Notes under the pieces: model-generated
What the model saw: only the letters and a program-made list of their open reading frames with translations
Database searches by the model: none
What the model was told of the DNA's origin: nothing
Source of the DNA: an uncultured Saprospiraceae bacterium
GTDB taxonomy: Bacteria > Bacteroidota > Bacteroidia > Chitinophagales > Saprospiraceae
Direction: 5' to 3'
DNA: 39,355 bases
Assembly (NCBI GenBank): GCA_937974625.1
Contig: CALJVJ010000063.1
Span: 1 to 39,355 of the forward strand
Made by a program: the position numbers and the translations under genes
Part shown: in pieces, positions 37,264 to 39,355 of the stretch
Numbering within the stretch: the first letter of the stretch is position 1
Layout: the number at the start of each line of letters is the position of its first letter

Positions 37264-38010
37264 ATGAGAATATTTTATACAACCGTTTTTTGCTGGGTTT
37301 CTATCTTTTGCTTTGGGCAGAAATTAGGGCCTTACACTATTTCTTCCACAGGACAATCTTTTGAGACAGAAGAAGTTTCATTATATGTTTCAATTGGTGA
37401 ACCGATTAATACTATGATAAGTGAGGAAGAAATAGCGGTATCACAAGGTATTTTACAAGTTATTTTTACGGAAGTGGAAGCAGCAAATCCTCCATGTGCT
37501 GCAACTATTGATGGAACCCTTTTTTTTGAAAACTGCGATGATGGTCAATTGTATTTTTTTATTAAAACAGATGATGGGAAAATCTATGACCCTTATTATG
37601 TGGATGGAGTTAGCTTTGCTACAGAAGGAGAAGCAGACGTGGAAGTAAAATTTGGCTTTATAGAGGCTACCTTTGAAACCCCTTGTTCTATAGCTGAAAA
37701 AGCAATCCTCATTACTTGTATCGAGCAAAGAGTGGTATCTAGTATTGAAAAAAGTGAGGTGCTAGAAAACCAATTATTTGAGATTCTTCCAAATCCTAGT
37801 CAAAATACGATTAAGCTTTTTTTGCAAGACTATAATCGACAAAATTTAACCCTTCAGATATTTGATTTGCAGGGTAAAGAATTACTAAATCAAGCAAATA
37901 TTAAACACGATGATTTAGTTGATATTTCTAGTTTAGCAAATGGAATTTATCATCTTTCTTTAAGTGATAAACAGCAAAGAAGAAAGACCATTAAATTAGT
38001 CAAACATTAA
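37264..38010 (+). CDS. Type A T9SS sorting-domain protein
   Basis: This 248-residue secreted protein has a signal peptide (about 1-18, ending FCFGQ) and a C-terminal type A T9SS signal (about 173-248): ILPNPSQNTIKLFL, LTLQIFDLQGKELL, VDISSLANGIYHLSLSD and a basic RRKTIKLVKH end. That predicts export by the type IX system and cleavage or attachment at the surface. The N-terminal part (about 20-75) has the Bacteroidota pattern of a short beta domain with YVSIGEPINTMI and AVSQGILQVIF. Between are about 90 residues with five Cys and a SprB-like GxLFFENCDDGQLYFFI feel but no recognised family. It lies between two collagen-like genes, 40 bases after the first and 10 before the second, so all are probably one mRNA. 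Confidence 0.85.
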   Translation: MRIFYTTVFCWVSIFCFGQKLGPYTISSTGQSFETEEVSLYVSIGEPINTMISEEEIAVSQGILQVIFTEVEAANPPCAATIDGTLFFENCDDGQLYFFIKTDDGKIYDPYYVDGVSFATEGEADVEVKFGFIEATFETPCSIAEKAILITCIEQRVVSSIEKSEVLENQLFEILPNPSQNTIKLFLQDYNRQNLTLQIFDLQGKELLNQANIKHDDLVDISSLANGIYHLSLSDKQQRRKTIKLVKH

Positions 38011-38020
38011 GTCAATTAAT

Positions 38021-38731
38021 ATGGAAAAAAGTATCGTTTTATACCTTTTTATACTTTTCAATCTTCCATTATTAGCTCAAGTACCTAATGCTTTTTCTTA
38101 TCAAGGAGTAGCAATGGATGCTTCGGGAAACCCGATTGGGAGTCAACAATTAGGTGTGGAAATAAGTATTGTCCAAGATGCTCACGACGGAGAAACCGTC
38201 TATTCAGAAATCCATCATCCAACCACCACAAAAGATGGGCAATTTACCTTGGCGATAGGAAGAGGCATGATGGCATCGGGTCAATTTTCTGAAATAAAAT
38301 GGGGGGTAAATCGTCAATTTATAAGTGTTTCATTAGATTTGACTGGTGGCTCAAATTATCAATTTATTGGGTCAACAGAATTACTATCCGTTCCTTATGC
38401 TTTTCATGCCAATGTTTCTGGAAATAGACAAGGCCCTACAGGATCAAATGGATTACCTGGTGACCCTGGTCCACCTGGTGACCCTGGAATTTTACCACCA
38501 GATTTTTGTTGTTTCGGAGACAGGAAAGGACCTAAAGGAGAACAAGGGCTTCCTGGACCTGACGGAATACCTGGACCTCAAGGCAAAGCTGGGCTTGCAA
38601 ATCTTAAAAAAACGGGGGTAATTCCTAATAATCCAGCTAATGGACAAATCTACCTCGACAACGGAACCAACCGAAGTGATGGCAAGACAGGTTTAAGATA
38701 TTTCGATGTCATTCAATGGATAGATTTATAA
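38021..38731 (+). CDS. Secreted collagen-like protein, paralogue 2
   Basis: This 236-residue paralogue of the 36510 gene has a signal peptide (about 1-19, ending LLAQ) and the same N-terminal domain (FSYQGVAMDASGNP, GVEISIVQDA, TVYSEIHHP, GQFTLAIGRG, IKWGVNRQFISVSLDL, LLSVPYAFHA). The collagen segment (138-190) has seven triplets, an 11-residue interruption PPDFCCFGDRK with Cys163-Cys164, and seven more triplets. The same C-terminal cap follows (NGQIYLDNGTN, GLRYFDVIQWIDL). The first arm is rich in GDP/GLP/GPP triplets. The paired hinge cysteines suggest covalent cross-links between the chains of a trimer; this is inference. Only 10 bases separate it from the T9SS cargo gene upstream. Confidence 0.88.
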   Translation: MEKSIVLYLFILFNLPLLAQVPNAFSYQGVAMDASGNPIGSQQLGVEISIVQDAHDGETVYSEIHHPTTTKDGQFTLAIGRGMMASGQFSEIKWGVNRQFISVSLDLTGGSNYQFIGSTELLSVPYAFHANVSGNRQGPTGSNGLPGDPGPPGDPGILPPDFCCFGDRKGPKGEQGLPGPDGIPGPQGKAGLANLKKTGVIPNNPANGQIYLDNGTNRSDGKTGLRYFDVIQWIDL

Positions 38732-38789
38732 ATTGACCTTGAAATAACCGTTTTTAAAGACTAAAATTTAGAATTTTTAAATTAGAATA

Positions 38790-39355
38790 ATGCTAAAAAT
38801 ATTATTAAATAGCTTGTTTGTTTGCCTAAGTTTTTTAGCGATGGCACAATCACCTTTAGCAATTAGTTATCAAGGAGTAGCACTAAATAGTGAGGGCTTA
38901 GCTATAAATAATCAAGAAATTACACTAAGGATTTCCATTATAGATGGTCTGAGTAATACTACGTCGCTTTATGTAGAAACCCATCAAGTTTACACTTCTG
39001 GTATTGGACACTTTATGGTTACTATTGGGGAAGGAATGATAAAAGAAGGACAATTTAGTGCCCTAGAATGGGGGAGAAGTGGTTATTGGACTAAAATCGA
39101 GATAGACACCAACCAAAGTGGTATTTTTCGACTAATTGGAACCAACGAATTTCTTGCTGTTCCAGTTGCTAATTATGCCCTATCGGCCAACCAAGGTTTA
39201 GTGGGAGAGCCAGGAGTTGAAGGACCAGAGGGCCCAACTGGTCCGCAAGGTGCAACTGGCCCTGTAGGACCTGCTTGTCCACCTGGGGAAACAGGTGATC
39301 CTGGAGATGCAGGTCCACCTGGATTATCTGCTGGAATTGGTGCCAATGGAATAGA
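38790..39355 (+). CDS. Secreted collagen-like protein, paralogue 3 (partial at window end)
   Basis: The frame from the ATG at 38790 is open to the end of the window (188 complete codons), so the C-terminus is missing. It has a signal peptide (ending LAMAQ) and the family N-terminal domain (LAISYQGVALNSEGLA, ITLRISIIDG, LYVETHQVY, GHFMVTIGEGM, LEWGRSGYWTKIEID, NEFLAVPVANYAL). The collagen segment has nine Gly-X-Y triplets, a CPP interruption that keeps the register, five more triplets (GET through GLS), then AGI-GAN-GI at the edge. Fifty-eight bases after paralogue 2, it is very likely in the same operon. Whether it has the same cap cannot be seen. Confidence 0.85.
   Translation, partial: MLKILLNSLFVCLSFLAMAQSPLAISYQGVALNSEGLAINNQEITLRISIIDGLSNTTSLYVETHQVYTSGIGHFMVTIGEGMIKEGQFSALEWGRSGYWTKIEIDTNQSGIFRLIGTNEFLAVPVANYALSANQGLVGEPGVEGPEGPTGPQGATGPVGPACPPGETGDPGDAGPPGLSAGIGANGI

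Noticed and set aside
36510..39355. Collagen-like genes as phage tail-fibre genes of a prophage
   Set aside because: No other phage gene is present, all three have Sec signal peptides, and a T9SS cargo gene lies among them; a cell-surface role fits better.

Overview
The window looks like chromosomal DNA from a Bacteroidota, most likely a Saprospiria/Lewinella-type marine or environmental gliding organism; the placement is inferred from gene content only. The signs are low GC; several candidate promoters with the Bacteroidota TAnnTTTG -7 box; start codons without clear Shine-Dalgarno sequences; type IX secretion (T9SS) sorting domains of both type A and type B; a PorP/SprF and PorE-like pair; bacillithiol synthesis; and the DUF3467, DUF4199 and LptE families typical of the phylum.

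Region 1 (1-11 kb) is housekeeping. It holds a DUF3467 protein; purB; a convergent minus-strand block with a DPM-type glycosyltransferase, two DUF4199 membrane proteins and a dihydroorotase-like protein that has lost its metal ligands; then, on the plus strand, a thioredoxin-type glutathione peroxidase, bshB1, miaB, a sigma-54-type AAA+ activator and lptE. Gene ends are marked by strong hairpins, several of them built from short repeated units.

Region 2 (11-30 kb) is a surface-protein locus on the minus strand. A giant protein of about 4035 residues carries 19 tandem cadherin-like/Big_9 repeats, about 18 Ig/PKD-like modules, three further modules, a twentieth Big_9 repeat and a type B T9SS C-terminal domain. 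Downstream follow its probable partner genes, a PorP/SprF-family outer-membrane protein and a PorE-like TPR/propeller/OmpA protein. Repeats 8-19 of the giant are not a simple tandem array: they are four copies of a three-repeat A-B-C super-unit. Upstream, past about 1.2 kb of AT-rich DNA without genes, lies a 641-residue secreted protein that shares one such repeat but lacks a sorting domain.

Region 3 (30-36 kb) is conserved translation and proteostasis: infC (with a TTG start), rpmI, rplT and clpC on the minus strand, then a stand-alone STAS-domain protein on the plus strand. A near-perfect hairpin terminator and a candidate promoter split infC from rpmI-rplT.

Region 4 (36.5 kb to the end) is a plus-strand operon of secreted collagen-like proteins: three paralogues, the last one cut by the window edge, with a small type A T9SS cargo protein between the first and second. 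The first two share a symmetrical collagen design of seven Gly-X-Y triplets, a Pro/Cys hinge, and seven more triplets, followed by a conserved C-terminal cap. Together with region 2 this makes the window rich in cell-surface fibres and adhesins. No CRISPR array, tRNA, rRNA or intact mobile element was seen.
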